Shown here: positions 16,677 to 26,179 of the stretch, one piece after another
Layout of the letters: each line of letters begins with the position of its first letter
Numbering within the stretch: the first letter of the stretch is position 1
Origin: Hamadaea sp013361475
GTDB taxonomy: Bacteria > Actinomycetota > Actinomycetes > Mycobacteriales > Micromonosporaceae
Direction: 5' to 3'
DNA length: 64,000 nucleotides
NCBI RefSeq assembly: GCF_040654195.1
Contig: NZ_JBFAHM010000005.1
Span: forward strand, 496,001 to 560,000
Program-made: the position numbers and the translations under genes
Notes under the pieces: model-generated
What the model was told of the DNA's origin: nothing
Seen by the model: only the letters and a program-made list of their open reading frames with translations
Database searches by the model: none

Positions 16677-17224
16677 ACTCGCTGCACGACGCGTACTGCT
16701 CCAGCCCCGAATGGGCCGAGATCCTGGTGGGCGAGGTGCTGCCCTGGGGGCTGGCCGGGCTGCCGCGCCCGGCGTACGCCGTCGAACTGGGCGGCGGCTT
16801 CGGCGCCAGCACGGCGTACCTGCTGGACTGGACCGATCGGCTGACCGTGATCGAGGCGGACGCCACCCTCGCCGACGGCCTGACCGCCAGGTTCCCCACC
16901 GCCGATGTACGCCACGCCGACGCGCGTCGCGTACCGCTGCCGGACGGTGTCGCCGACGCGGTCGTCTGCTTCACGATGCTGCACCACGTCACCCCGGCCG
17001 CCGCGCAGGACGAGCTGTTCTTCGAGGCGGCCCGCCTGTTGCGGCCGGGCGGCTGGTTCGCCGGGACCGACAGCCTCGGGTCGGACCGGCTACGGGAGTT
17101 CCACGAGGGCGACGTCTACGAGCCGCTCGACCCCGACACCCTCCCCGTACGCCTGACCGCGGCCGGATTCGGCGAGGTGGAAGTCGAGGTCGGCGACCGG
17201 TTGCGGTTCCGCGCCCGGCGCTGA
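16673..17224 (+). CDS. SAM-dependent methyltransferase coupled to TetR gene
   Basis: A 183-residue methyltransferase. The SAM motif I is AVELGGGFGASTAYLLDW. Acidic motif II is VIEADATLADGL, then ADVRHADARRVPLPDG and FTMLHHVTPA, and LLRPGGWFAGTDSL. The first 30 residues (MNSLHDAYCSSPEWAEIL) are typical of small Methyltransf_25-type enzymes. It lies in an operon with the upstream TetR gene (4-bp overlap), which suggests control by a small molecule that it modifies. The substrate is unknown. Confidence 0.85.
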   Translation: MNSLHDAYCSSPEWAEILVGEVLPWGLAGLPRPAYAVELGGGFGASTAYLLDWTDRLTVIEADATLADGLTARFPTADVRHADARRVPLPDGVADAVVCFTMLHHVTPAAAQDELFFEAARLLRPGGWFAGTDSLGSDRLREFHEGDVYEPLDPDTLPVRLTAAGFGEVEVEVGDRLRFRARR

Positions 17225-17264
17225 GGTCTTGCCGCGTCCGGGCGGACGTGCATACTCAGCGGAT

Positions 17265-18174
17265 ATGGAGTCCGAACGTCCGGAACTCGGCCGGGATCTC
17301 GCGCACGCGCTGCGGACCGGACCGTTCTCGGCCGCCCTCCATCTGGCGATCGAGGATCGCGGGCTACGCCTGGAGGAGATTCAGGAGAAGCTCGCCGCCG
17401 CCGGGATCACCGTCAGCCTCACCACGTTGAGTTACTGGCGGCGGGGGCGTAGCCGTCCGGAGCGGCCGGACTCGATGAAGGCGGTACGCCTGCTGGAGGA
17501 GATCCTCGCGCTGCCGCCCGAGTCGCTGATCGCCCAGCTCGGGCCGCGCCGGCCGCGCGGGCGCTGGCTCACCCAGCCGCCGGGCACCTTGGACATCGAC
17601 CGGCTGTTCGAGGACGCCACCAGCGTCTCGCGGATGATCGGCGAACTGGACCGGTGGCTCAACCACGAACTGACCCGGTTGAGCCTGCACGACCTGTACC
17701 TGGTGGGCGGGGACCGGCAGGAGATCAGCCTCACCTGCCGTCAGGTGCTGCGGTCCAACGTGGACCGGCTCAGCCGCACGGTCGGCATCTTCCGCACCGA
17801 CGACCTGAAGGCGTTCACCGACATCCGGGCGCTGCGCAACTGCCGGCTCGGCCGGGTGCGTACGGACGTGGCGTCGGGACTCCTGGCCGCCGAGATCATC
17901 TTCGACCGCATGCTCGCCCGGGGCGACACCGTGGTCATCGAGTACGCCTTCCTCAGCGACTCCGCGACGCCGACCGAGACGTACTACCGCGGCTTCAACG
18001 TGCCCGTCAGCGAGTACGTCCTGGAGGTGCAGTTCGATCAGCGAGCGGCGCCGGGCCATCCACGCCCCGGATCAAGGCGTACGCGAGATCTGGATCGGGT
18101 CGACGCACGGGGCGCATCTGGTCGCTTCCGACGTCCCGCCGGGCATCGTCGGCATGCGCTGGGAATGGGAGTAG
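17265..18174 (+). pseudogene. HTH-domain protein, C-terminal part in a shifted frame
   Basis: The N-terminal 255 or so codons from ATG 17265 encode an actinobacterial HTH-type protein (GLRLEEIQEKLAAAGI, TLSYWRRGRSRPERPDSMKAV). After VLEVQFDQ near 18040 the original frame turns into Arg/Pro/Gly-rich sequence ending at 18212. The next frame gives a convincing C-terminus, RRAIHAPDQGVREIWIGSTH and then LVASDVPPGIVGMRWEWE, with a stop at 18172-18174. One extra base in the GATCAGCGAGCGG stretch explains this. No slippery heptamer is visible, so it is a natural frameshift or a sequencing error, not obviously programmed recoding. Function: probable DNA-binding regulator with an unknown effector domain. 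Confidence 0.75.
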
Positions 18175-18191
18175 GCCCGGCACAGGCGACG

Positions 18192-18226
18192 GGTGGGCGG
18201 CTTCCCTCGTAAGGAAGCCGCCCACC
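18192..18226. terminator. Hairpin terminator between converging genes
   Basis: Perfect 14-bp stem, GGTGGGCGGCTTCC at 18192-18205 and GGAAGCCGCCCACC at 18213-18226, with a 7-base loop. It separates the converging HTH and subtilase genes. Confidence 0.85.
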
Positions 18227-18233
18227 GCGCCGG

Positions 18234-20186
18234 TCAGGCGACCGTCAGCGTGACGTCGTCGACGACGAAGCTGGTCTGCAACGACCAGTCCTCGATCCCG
18301 GTGAACTTGAGGGTGACCGTCTGCCCGGCGAACTGCGCCAGGTTCACGGTCTTCTCGGCGTACGCCGAATTGGCGTCGAGGTTGGAGTAGCCGGCGACCG
18401 TCGTGCTGCCCACAGTCACGGCGAGCGTGTCGTAGACGACGCTCTCCGTCTCCGCTGTGGTGATACGCAGCCAGAACTTCAGCGTGGCCGAGCAGCCGGC
18501 CGGGATGGCCACCGACTGCGAGAGCGTGTCGGTGTGCGCCGAACCGCGGCCGCCCAGCCACGCGTTACGGGTGCCGGTCCGGGCCGGGTACTCCGCCCAG
18601 GTGCCGACGACATACTGCGACGCCGTCCACGGGCTGGTCCCGCTCTCGAATCCGCCGTTGCCGAGCAGCTGTGCCGGAGTGCAGCCACCGCCGGTGCCGA
18701 CCGTCCAGGTGAACTGGGCCGACCCGGTCTTGCTCGCCGAGTCCGTCACCGTGACGGTCACGTTCGACGTCCCGGCGGTGGTCGGCGTACCGGTGATCCG
18801 GCCGGTCGAGGAGCCGATGGACAACCCGGCCGGCAGCCCGCTCGCGCTCCAGGTGTAGGGGCTCGTCCCGCCACTGGCCGACAGTTGCAGGTCCACGGCC
18901 TGCCCGACCGCGGTGCTCTGGTTGCCCGGGTTGGTCACCGAGGGGCTGCCGGGGTCGCCGCCGCCGATGAATCCGGTGTACAGCAACACATTCGGCGAAC
19001 CACTGCCGGGACTGGTGATCTTCCCGGTGGTGCCGTTGTTCACCAGCGCGTTGCGTACCTGTGCGGGCGTGGCCGAGGGATTCGCGCCGAGGTAGAGGGC
19101 CGCGGAACCGGTCACGTGCGGCGAGGCCATGGAGGTGCCGGTCATGGTCGCGCTGCCGGTGTTGCTGGAGTAGGACGCCGACACGATGCTGGTGCCCGGC
19201 GCGAACAGGTCCAGGCACGAGCCGTAGTTGCTGGTGCTGTTGCGGGCGTCGGCGTTGGTGCTGTTGCCGACGGTGATCGCGGCGGAGACGCCCTGCGGGC
19301 TGTAGTAGCAGGCGTCGTCGCCGGAGTTGCCGGCCGCCTCGACGAACTGCACGCCCGAGGAGATGAGGTTGTTGACCGCGCTGTCCATGGCGGCGCTGCT
19401 ACACCGGCTCTGGCAGCCGATGCTGTAGTTGGCCACGGCGGGCTTCTGAGCGTTGGTGCGGACCCAGTCGATGCCCGCGATGAGGTCGTCGTTGGTGCCG
19501 CTGCCTTGGCAGTTCAGGACGCGGACGGAGACGAGCGACGCCTTCTTCGCGATGCCGTAGGTGGTGCCCACCGCCGTTCCGGCGACGTGTGTGCCGTGGC
19601 CATGGCAGTCCTGCGGCGTGCTGTCGTTGTCGACCATGTCCACGCCCTGCTTCACCCGGCCGGTGAAGTCGACGTGGCCGGCGTTGAGCCCGGTGTCCAG
19701 GATGTACACCGTGACGCCCTGGCCCGGGTTGGCCGGATAGGTGAACGTCTGGTTCAACGGCAGACTGCGCTGGTCGATCCGGTCGTCGCCCCAGTTCGGC
19801 GGGTTGTTCTGGGTGTCCAGGACGCCGATCCGCTGCACCTGCTCGACGTAGGCGACGGCGGGATCGGCCGCCAGCCTGCGAGCCTGTGCCTCGGGCAGAA
19901 CCACCGAGAAGCCGTGCAGTCCGGCCGAGTAGACGTGCCGAGTCTGCCCGCCGAAGCGAGCACTGAGATCGCGGGCGGTCGCCGCGATCGCGGACGGGCT
20001 GATCGCGGTGAGCGCGCTGTCCTTCAGCGCCACGATGTAGCGGCCCGGAACAGCGTCCGGGCTGCCGGCGGCGCGGATGACACCGGTCGGCTCGGCCGAC
20101 GGGGACGCCATCGCCGCCACGGGGGTGAGTGTGGTCGCGAGCGCGAGTAACAGCGTCGCGGCCACGGTGGGGGTGCGATGTGCCAA
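18234..20186 (-). CDS. Secreted S8 (proteinase K-like) serine protease with Ig-like and C-terminal binding domains
   Basis: A 650-residue exported protease. Signal peptide 1-28 is followed by an inhibitor-I9 propeptide (GRYIVALKDSALTAISP to VAYVEQVQRI, about 48-120). The catalytic triad is intact: Asp164 in YILDTG, His197 in GHGTHVAG and Ser near 351 in TGTSMASPHVTG. Cys-rich segments are as in aqualysin/proteinase K. A putative-Ig (He_PIG) domain follows (AVDLQLSASGGTSPYTWSAS, LPAGLSIGSSTGRITGTPT). The last 140 residues (LLGNGGFESGTSPWTAS to FVVDDVTLTVA) are a jelly-roll carbohydrate-binding-like domain. It probably degrades extracellular protein. ATG 20186 is preceded by AGGAGGAA. Confidence 0.93.
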   Translation of the reverse strand: MAHRTPTVAATLLLALATTLTPVAAMASPSAEPTGVIRAAGSPDAVPGRYIVALKDSALTAISPSAIAATARDLSARFGGQTRHVYSAGLHGFSVVLPEAQARRLAADPAVAYVEQVQRIGVLDTQNNPPNWGDDRIDQRSLPLNQTFTYPANPGQGVTVYILDTGLNAGHVDFTGRVKQGVDMVDNDSTPQDCHGHGTHVAGTAVGTTYGIAKKASLVSVRVLNCQGSGTNDDLIAGIDWVRTNAQKPAVANYSIGCQSRCSSAAMDSAVNNLISSGVQFVEAAGNSGDDACYYSPQGVSAAITVGNSTNADARNSTSNYGSCLDLFAPGTSIVSASYSSNTGSATMTGTSMASPHVTGSAALYLGANPSATPAQVRNALVNNGTTGKITSPGSGSPNVLLYTGFIGGGDPGSPSVTNPGNQSTAVGQAVDLQLSASGGTSPYTWSASGLPAGLSIGSSTGRITGTPTTAGTSNVTVTVTDSASKTGSAQFTWTVGTGGGCTPAQLLGNGGFESGTSPWTASQYVVGTWAEYPARTGTRNAWLGGRGSAHTDTLSQSVAIPAGCSATLKFWLRITTAETESVVYDTLAVTVGSTTVAGYSNLDANSAYAEKTVNLAQFAGQTVTLKFTGIEDWSLQTSFVVDDVTLTVA

Positions 20187-20403
20187 GGGTTCCTCCTCCC
20201 AATTCGCCCCCTGCAGTTGCTGGGCTGGTCCACCGTCCGCACTGGCCGATTCGAGTGGGGGACCAGCCTCGCGGCCGGGTCTTCCTGGCGCCGACCGCGA
20301 GGGGCTGAGCGGAAACGTAGGACTCGGTGAACGCGCGGCGACAGGGCACTAAACAGCAGTGGCGGGATTGGCGCGCCAAAACTGTTTATGAGATCGACAT
20401 CCA

Positions 20404-20459
20404 TTGACACTTCGATAATGGTTAGGCAAACTGTCTAACCATTCGAGCTCTGGAGGTCA
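20404..20459 (+). promoter_or_regulatory. Promoter region and operator of the GH8 gene
   Basis: A 9-bp inverted repeat AATGGTTAG / CTAACCATT (20417-20425 and 20435-20443) encloses GCAAACTGT. TTGACA lies just before it (20404-20409) and GGAGG at 20451-20456 is the ribosome-binding site. The GTTAGG...CTAAC arrangement resembles palindromes often seen before actinobacterial glycanase genes (from memory). The spacer 20187-20403 holds the divergent protease promoter and nothing else recognised. Confidence 0.6.
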
Positions 20460-20460
20460 G

Positions 20461-22767
20461 ATGAAGCGATACGCAAGAGGTCTCGCCCTCACGGCGGGCC
20501 TGGCACTCGTGGCGGCCCTGTCGCCGGCATCGCCCGGCGCTGCCGCCGCCACCAGATACGAGGCCGAGAGCGCGACCGTGTCTCAGGGCGTGGTCGAGGC
20601 CAACCACCTCAACTACTCCGGCACCGGCTTCGTCAACGGGGACAACGTCGCGGGCAGCTACACCGAGTGGACGGTGAACGCCGCGAACGCCGGCCCGGCC
20701 ACCCTGACGATCCGTTACTCCAACGGCACCACGACCGGGCGCCCGGCTGACATCGCGGTCAACGGGACAGTGATCGCGGCGGCCTCGGCGTTCGGGAGCA
20801 CCACCAACTGGGACACGTGGGCGAACAAGACGGTCACCGCGACCCTCACCGCCGGGACCAACAAAGTACGCGTGACGGCGACGACCGCCAACGGACCGGC
20901 CAACCTGGACTACCTAGACGTCGACAGCACCGCCACGGCGACCGACTACCAGGCGGAGAACGCCGTGCTCTCGCAAGCCGCCGTCGCGACCAACCACACC
21001 GGCTACACCGGCACCGGTTTCGTCGACTACACCAACGTGTCCGGCTCGTACGTGGAGTGGACGGTGAACGCCGCCGCCGCGGGGAGCCAGACCCTCACCT
21101 TCCGGTACGCCAACGGCACCACCGTCGACCGGCCGATGGACATCGCCGTCAACGGCACGGTGGTCGCGGCCGGCGCCTCCTTCCCGGCCACCGCGAACTG
21201 GGACACCTGGACCACCAAGGCGGTCACCGCTTCGCTGGTCGCCGGAACCAACACCATCCGGGCTACGGCGACCACGGCGAACGGCGGACCCAACGTCGAC
21301 CTGCTCAGCGTGACCGGCGGTGGTGGCGGGGGAGACACTCAGGCGCCGACCGTCCCGGGCAACCTGCGGTCGACCGGCGTCACCTCCTCCAGCGTGAGCC
21401 TGGCCTGGGACGCGTCGACCGACAACGTGGGAGTCACCGGCTACGACGTCTACCGGGGCGGCGCTCTCGCCACCACCGTCACGGGCACGACGGCCACCGT
21501 GGGCGGGCTGGCCGCGGCGACGGCGTACACGTTCACCGTGAAGGCACACGACGCGGCGGGCAACAGCTCGGCCGCCTCGAACTCGGTCACCGCCACCACC
21601 AGTGGCAGCACGGGCGGTCCCGCCGTGCCGTTCGGCAGCCACCTGTTCGCGTACGCCGCCGGCATGCTCAAGCCGAGCGGATCGCAGTCCACTCTGGACC
21701 AGGCGGTGGTGACCCTCTACACCAAGTGGAAGGCGAACTTCGTCAAGCAGAACTGCGGCAACGGCTGGTACGAGACCATCTCGCCGGACGCCGACCACCC
21801 GTACGTCGCCGAGGGCCAGGGCTACGGCATGGTCATCACGGCGACGATGGCAGGCGCGGACGCCAACGCCAAGACGATCTTCGACGGCATGGTCAAGTAC
21901 GTGCTGGCCCATCCGTCGGTCAACAACGGCGACCTGCTCGCAGCCGAGCAGGACACCAGTTGCACGAGCGTCAACGGGTCGGACTCGGCCACCGACGGCG
22001 ACATGGACGTGGCGTACGCACTCCTGCTGGCCGACAAGCAATGGGGGAGCGCGGGAACCTACAACTACAAGCAGCTCGCGATCAAACGCATCAACGCCAT
22101 CAAGGCCAGCGAGATCAACCCGACGACGAACCTGCTGAAGCTGGGCGACTGGAGCAGCTGCTGCGACGCGCTGTACTACACGACCCGACCGTCCGACCAC
22201 ATGATCGACCACATGCGGGCGTTCCGAGTGGCGACCGGCGACTCGGCCTGGGACACCATCCGCAGCGCCCACCAGACGCTCATCACCAACCTCCAGGCCC
22301 AGTACGCGCCCAGCACCGGGCTCCTGCCGGACTTCGTCATCACCACGAACACGACGCCGAAGCCGCCGACGGGGGAGGTCCTGGAAGGCCCGAACGACGG
22401 CAAGTACTACTGGAACTCCTGCCGTACGCCGTGGCGCCTCGGTGCGGATGCCGTCACCAGCGGCAACTCCGCCTCGCTGACCTCGGCCCGCAAGCTCAAC
22501 ACCTGGATCAAGTCGAAGACCGGCGGCAACCCCGCGAGCATCGTGGACGGCTACTCCCTGAGCGGGGCCAACCTCGACTCCGGCAACGACGCCTGCTTCT
22601 ACGCGCCGTTCGCGGTCGCGGCCATGACCGACTCCGGTAGCCAGGCCTGGCTGGACGCCCTGTGGAACCACATGGTGACGAGGTCGTTCGGCAGCACCGA
22701 GTACTACAACATGTCCGTCCAGCTGCAGGTGATGATCGTGGTCTCCGGCAACTACTGGGTCCCCTAG
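20461..22767 (+). CDS. Secreted modular GH8 glycanase (two CBM35/CBM6-like modules, FN3, GH8)
   Basis: A 768-residue exported enzyme. Signal peptide ends about residue 29 (SPGAAAATRYEAES). Two tandem carbohydrate-binding modules at about 31-155 and 160-290 share YEAE/YQAEN starts, GTGFV, GSYxEWTVNA and ADIAVNGT/MDIAVNGT. After a Gly hinge comes an FN3 domain (APTVPGNLRSTGVTSSSVSL, about 300-385). The GH8 domain begins near 395. It has the signature AEGQGYGM with catalytic Glu near 451, and TDGDMDVAYALLLAD with the second acidic residue near 512. GH8 enzymes cleave beta-1,4-glucan, chitosan, lichenan or xylan; the exact polymer cannot be read here. The stop overlaps that of the convergent GTPase by 3-4 bp. 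Confidence 0.93.
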   Translation: MKRYARGLALTAGLALVAALSPASPGAAAATRYEAESATVSQGVVEANHLNYSGTGFVNGDNVAGSYTEWTVNAANAGPATLTIRYSNGTTTGRPADIAVNGTVIAAASAFGSTTNWDTWANKTVTATLTAGTNKVRVTATTANGPANLDYLDVDSTATATDYQAENAVLSQAAVATNHTGYTGTGFVDYTNVSGSYVEWTVNAAAAGSQTLTFRYANGTTVDRPMDIAVNGTVVAAGASFPATANWDTWTTKAVTASLVAGTNTIRATATTANGGPNVDLLSVTGGGGGGDTQAPTVPGNLRSTGVTSSSVSLAWDASTDNVGVTGYDVYRGGALATTVTGTTATVGGLAAATAYTFTVKAHDAAGNSSAASNSVTATTSGSTGGPAVPFGSHLFAYAAGMLKPSGSQSTLDQAVVTLYTKWKANFVKQNCGNGWYETISPDADHPYVAEGQGYGMVITATMAGADANAKTIFDGMVKYVLAHPSVNNGDLLAAEQDTSCTSVNGSDSATDGDMDVAYALLLADKQWGSAGTYNYKQLAIKRINAIKASEINPTTNLLKLGDWSSCCDALYYTTRPSDHMIDHMRAFRVATGDSAWDTIRSAHQTLITNLQAQYAPSTGLLPDFVITTNTTPKPPTGEVLEGPNDGKYYWNSCRTPWRLGADAVTSGNSASLTSARKLNTWIKSKTGGNPASIVDGYSLSGANLDSGNDACFYAPFAVAAMTDSGSQAWLDALWNHMVTRSFGSTEYYNMSVQLQVMIVVSGNYWVP

Positions 22768-24356
22768 CGCACAGCGCCGGCCCGCTCCCTCTCCGACGGG
22801 AGGAGGGAGCGGGCGCGGGCGTACGCGTCCAGCACGCCGCGGACGGGCGTCAGCACGTGGGAGTCGGCCACCTCGGCGACGGCGGCCCTGAGCCGGGCGT
22901 GCGCCCGGCGTCCCTTGCGCCGGGCGGCGAGCCGGACGATCGGCCGGACCACCAAGGCCACGAGGAGGCCGGTGAGCAGACCGGCGCCGAGCAGGAAGGT
23001 GGGCAGCGGAACCCGCCCGACCTCCGGCATCGGGATCTCCGGCAGGGCCAGCGCGAACATGACGTACCGGACGAGCAGCCAGAGCAGTCCGGCGACGACG
23101 GCCAAGGCGGCGATCCACTGCAGGACGCCGAAGACGCGCCACCAGGCCGGATTGCGCCCCACCTTCAGATCGGTACGCGCGACGGCGAGGTCCAAGGCGT
23201 CCGCCAGGTCCGCCCGGCGCGATCGGGCCGCCGTACGCAGAGCGTCCTGCCACGGCGAAGCCAACGATGTTCCGGCGTCGTCGGCGATCCGGCGTACGGC
23301 GAGGTCGGCTTCGGCCTGAGCGGCCGGGGCGGCCGGACCGAGGGAGGTGGCCCCCACGACGGAACCGGCCGACGACGAGCCGAGCCTCAGCCGCTGCAAC
23401 GGATCAGCGCGGAATCGCCGGACCCACCGAGCGAACGGCCAGCCCGTCGCCTTCCGCGCCCGATGCACGTACGCCTGCTCGGTGGCCGACGCGACCAGCG
23501 GCACCCCGGCGGCGTGGGCGAGCGCATCGACCAAGGCCTTCGCCGAGCCTCGGTCGAGGGACGGCCCGGGCGCGGCGACGAGCGGCTGCACCTGCGCCGA
23601 GACCGTGGTGACATCGGCGTCGAGCCGGCGGAGCGCTGCCTCTCGCCGACGGACCGCGGCACTCAACCGAGACACCAGGGGATCCACACCTGGCGGCCCG
23701 ACGGCCGACGTGGCGACCATCGGTACACCCGCCAGCCCGTCGGCGGACAACAGATCGTCCAAGTCAGACAAACATTCCCGGAGGTCGTCCGGCGACAACA
23801 AGTCGGCCTGATGCAACGCGACGACAGTCACGTTCTTGTGTGCGGCGAACTGTTCCAGATACTGCCGGTGGACCACCTTGTCGGCGTACTTCTGGGGGTG
23901 CAGCACCCAGACGATCAGGTCCACGACCGCCAGCAGCCGGTCGACCTCCACCCGGTGGGACGCCTCCACGGAGTCGTAGTCCGGCAGGTCGAGCAGGACC
24001 AGCCCGTCCAGGTCGCCCGCGGGCACGGCGTACCGCTTGCCGACGTCCAGCCAGTCCAGCAGTTGATCCGCGCCGGAACCCCAGACACAGGCGTACGTCT
24101 CACCGGTGGTCGGGCGGCGTCGCCCGGCGGGGGAGAGGTCGACGCCGGCGAGCCGGTTGAACAGGGTGGACTTGCCGCTGCCGGTCGCACCCGCCAACGC
24201 CACGACGGTATGCGCCCTGGACAGCGCCAGCCGCTCGCCGGCCCGGTCCACGATCGACTGGGCCGATGTGAGCTCCTCGGCGGGCAGGTACGGCGACGTC
24301 GTCTCGACGAACTGCCGGAGCGCGCCGATCCGATCCACCACGGAATCCAGCTTCAC
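22764..24356 (-). CDS. Dynamin-like GTPase, second of a coupled pair, with two membrane helices
   Basis: A 530-residue protein starting at GTG 24356 (MKLDSVVDRIGALRQFVET). The P-loop is GATGSGKST (56-64). Switch regions are RRRPTTGET and VLLDLPDYDSVE (G3). The G4 site is ALHQAD, not a canonical NKxD. A long helical region follows. Two hydrophobic segments (VLQWIAALAVVAGLLWLLVR and LPTFLLGAGLLTGLLVALVV) lie near 410-480. The C-terminus is basic. This is the YfjP/dynamin-like family. Streptomyces has a comparable adjacent pair (DynA/DynB) that stabilises FtsZ rings in sporulation septation; similar function here is inference. It overlaps the upstream GTPase by GTGA. Confidence 0.87.
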   Translation of the reverse strand: MKLDSVVDRIGALRQFVETTSPYLPAEELTSAQSIVDRAGERLALSRAHTVVALAGATGSGKSTLFNRLAGVDLSPAGRRRPTTGETYACVWGSGADQLLDWLDVGKRYAVPAGDLDGLVLLDLPDYDSVEASHRVEVDRLLAVVDLIVWVLHPQKYADKVVHRQYLEQFAAHKNVTVVALHQADLLSPDDLRECLSDLDDLLSADGLAGVPMVATSAVGPPGVDPLVSRLSAAVRRREAALRRLDADVTTVSAQVQPLVAAPGPSLDRGSAKALVDALAHAAGVPLVASATEQAYVHRARKATGWPFARWVRRFRADPLQRLRLGSSSAGSVVGATSLGPAAPAAQAEADLAVRRIADDAGTSLASPWQDALRTAARSRRADLADALDLAVARTDLKVGRNPAWWRVFGVLQWIAALAVVAGLLWLLVRYVMFALALPEIPMPEVGRVPLPTFLLGAGLLTGLLVALVVRPIVRLAARRKGRRAHARLRAAVAEVADSHVLTPVRGVLDAYARARSLLPSERERAGAVR

Positions 24357-26038
24357 CGCGCCTCCCCCAGCCGGGCCTGCGCGACGGCCGCAGCCGCCGC
24401 TCGCAGGGTCGACCCGGCCGAGCGGTCGATCCCGGAGTCGTCGAGCACCGCCCGGAACCGGTCGGCCTCCTCGTCGAGGAGGGCGTCGACGCGGTCCAGC
24501 AGATCCTTGCGGGCCTTCGCGGCGAGCTGCCGCACTGCCTGGTCGCCGAAGATCGCCTCCAGCACTTTCTGCGCGGCGATCGTCGTACCGGCGCCGACGG
24601 CGATCTCCGCGCCGGTCGGGATGAACGCCGTCGCCGCGAAGACGCTGATCATCACGACCAGACCCAGCCCGTTCACCGCGTACGCCCCGGCCCGGGCGTA
24701 GGCGATGCGATTGCCCGATTCCGCCCGCACGAGTTCCAGAACCGAGCGCTGCCAATCGCGTACCAGTCGATCCAGCCGGAGGCTGAGATCCTCCGCCGGA
24801 GCCGCCAGCTCGCCATGCGCCTTGAGCAGCGCGGACCCGGCCGGATGCGCGCGCCACGCGGCCGCCGTCTGCTCGGCGGCGTCGGCCGCCGCGCCGCGCA
24901 CGAACGTGACCACACCGGATTCCAGCGCGGTCTGAAACTGGTCGGCAGGCCGAGGGCGGCCGGTGACGGCGTCGACGACCCGGTCCCGCCAGCGCGCGAC
25001 GCGAGCCTGGAGCCCGCGCATGAACTCGCCCGCACCGACCAGCTCCTGCCAGCGCGCCAGCACCTCGCCCCGCAGCAGCGCGCCGTCGCGGATGCCGCGC
25101 TCGACCGACTTTCCCGCCTCCTCGTACGCCGACCGCGCCGACGTCTCCAGCGTCTCGGCCGCCTCGACCTGGGCGTCGGCGGCCGCCGCGAGGGTACCGA
25201 CGGTCGGATCGAGCGCGGCGACCGCGCCGTCCACCGTCTGGCGAACCACCGCCGCGCGATCCGCCGCCGACCGGGCCAGGGAGTCGAGCCAGCCGCGCAA
25301 CTCCGCGACGACCGGTTCCGGCAGCAGTCGCTGACCATCCAAGGTGGTTTCCGGAACGATGAACATCGGCGCCTCGCCGAAGCCGTTCTCGGCCAACATC
25401 TCGGTCAGATGGGGGGTCACCTCGGCGTCCGCGTCCGCAGGCAGCCGGTCGAGCACCAACGCGATCGCGGTGCCCCGCGCCCGCGCGTCCCGCAACAGCT
25501 CCCACGGCACGGCGTCGGCGTAGCGGGTCGCGGTGGTCACGAACAGCCACAGATCCGCGGCGGCGAGCAGCCGCTCGGCGAGCGCGCGGTTACTCTCCAC
25601 GACCGAGTCGATGTCCGGGGCGTCCAGCAACGCCAGGCCCGCGGTCAGCCGCTCGCTCGGCACGATCCGCAGCCCGCCCTCGCCCGAGGTGGTACGCCCC
25701 AGGCCGGGCAGCAGGTGCGCCTCCGAAAACCAGGCGGCGTCGTCGGGGTGGCAGACCAGCACCGGATCGCGAGTCGTCGGCCGCCGGGCCCCGGCGGCGC
25801 TGACCGGCTCCCGCACGATGCTGTTGACCAGAGTGGACTTACCCGCGCCCGTCGAACCACCGACGACGACCAGCAACGGCGCGTCGAGCCGGGCGAGCCG
25901 GGGCAGCAGATAGTCCTCGAGCTGCGCCCGCGTGGCGGCGGCCGTTCTCGCCGCCTCGCCCGCATCGGGCAGGCTCAGCGGATATCGCGTCGCCGCGAGC
26001 ACGTCGCGCAGCGTACCCAGCGCCTCGGCCAGCCTCAT
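24353..26038 (-). CDS. Dynamin-like GTPase, first of a coupled pair
   Basis: A 561-residue protein starting MRLAEALGTLRDVLAATRYP. The P-loop GGSTGAGKST is at 60-69, RRPTTRDPVLV is switch I, and LALLDAPDIDSVVESN is G3. LVLDRLPAD takes the G4 place. The middle is strongly helical with many AAADAQVEAAETLE-type stretches. Near 465-510 there is a hydrophobic segment, AYAVNGLGLVVMISVFAATA, with TGAEIAVGAGTTIAAQKVLE after it, as in membrane-remodelling dynamins. It is translated together with the downstream partner through a 4-bp GTGA overlap, which implies a hetero-oligomer. The start ATG 26038 is the only good one. Confidence 0.87.
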   Translation of the reverse strand: MRLAEALGTLRDVLAATRYPLSLPDAGEAARTAAATRAQLEDYLLPRLARLDAPLLVVVGGSTGAGKSTLVNSIVREPVSAAGARRPTTRDPVLVCHPDDAAWFSEAHLLPGLGRTTSGEGGLRIVPSERLTAGLALLDAPDIDSVVESNRALAERLLAAADLWLFVTTATRYADAVPWELLRDARARGTAIALVLDRLPADADAEVTPHLTEMLAENGFGEAPMFIVPETTLDGQRLLPEPVVAELRGWLDSLARSAADRAAVVRQTVDGAVAALDPTVGTLAAAADAQVEAAETLETSARSAYEEAGKSVERGIRDGALLRGEVLARWQELVGAGEFMRGLQARVARWRDRVVDAVTGRPRPADQFQTALESGVVTFVRGAAADAAEQTAAAWRAHPAGSALLKAHGELAAPAEDLSLRLDRLVRDWQRSVLELVRAESGNRIAYARAGAYAVNGLGLVVMISVFAATAFIPTGAEIAVGAGTTIAAQKVLEAIFGDQAVRQLAAKARKDLLDRVDALLDEEADRFRAVLDDSGIDRSAGSTLRAAAAAVAQARLGEAR

Positions 26039-26179
26039 GGTCTCCTCTATACCCTGCCTTGTCCCGCTCTGCCCTTGTCCCGCCGATCATGAACTTGTGT
26101 TCGTGCTCGACCGGCGTGTCGCGTCCGCAGCATCCTGGTCATTTCCCCGGCAGCATGATCGACATCACTTGCCTCCCAG

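Noticed and set aside
18030..18060. Programmed ribosomal frameshift in the HTH gene
   Set aside because: No slippery heptamer or downstream stem is visible; mutation or sequencing error is simpler.
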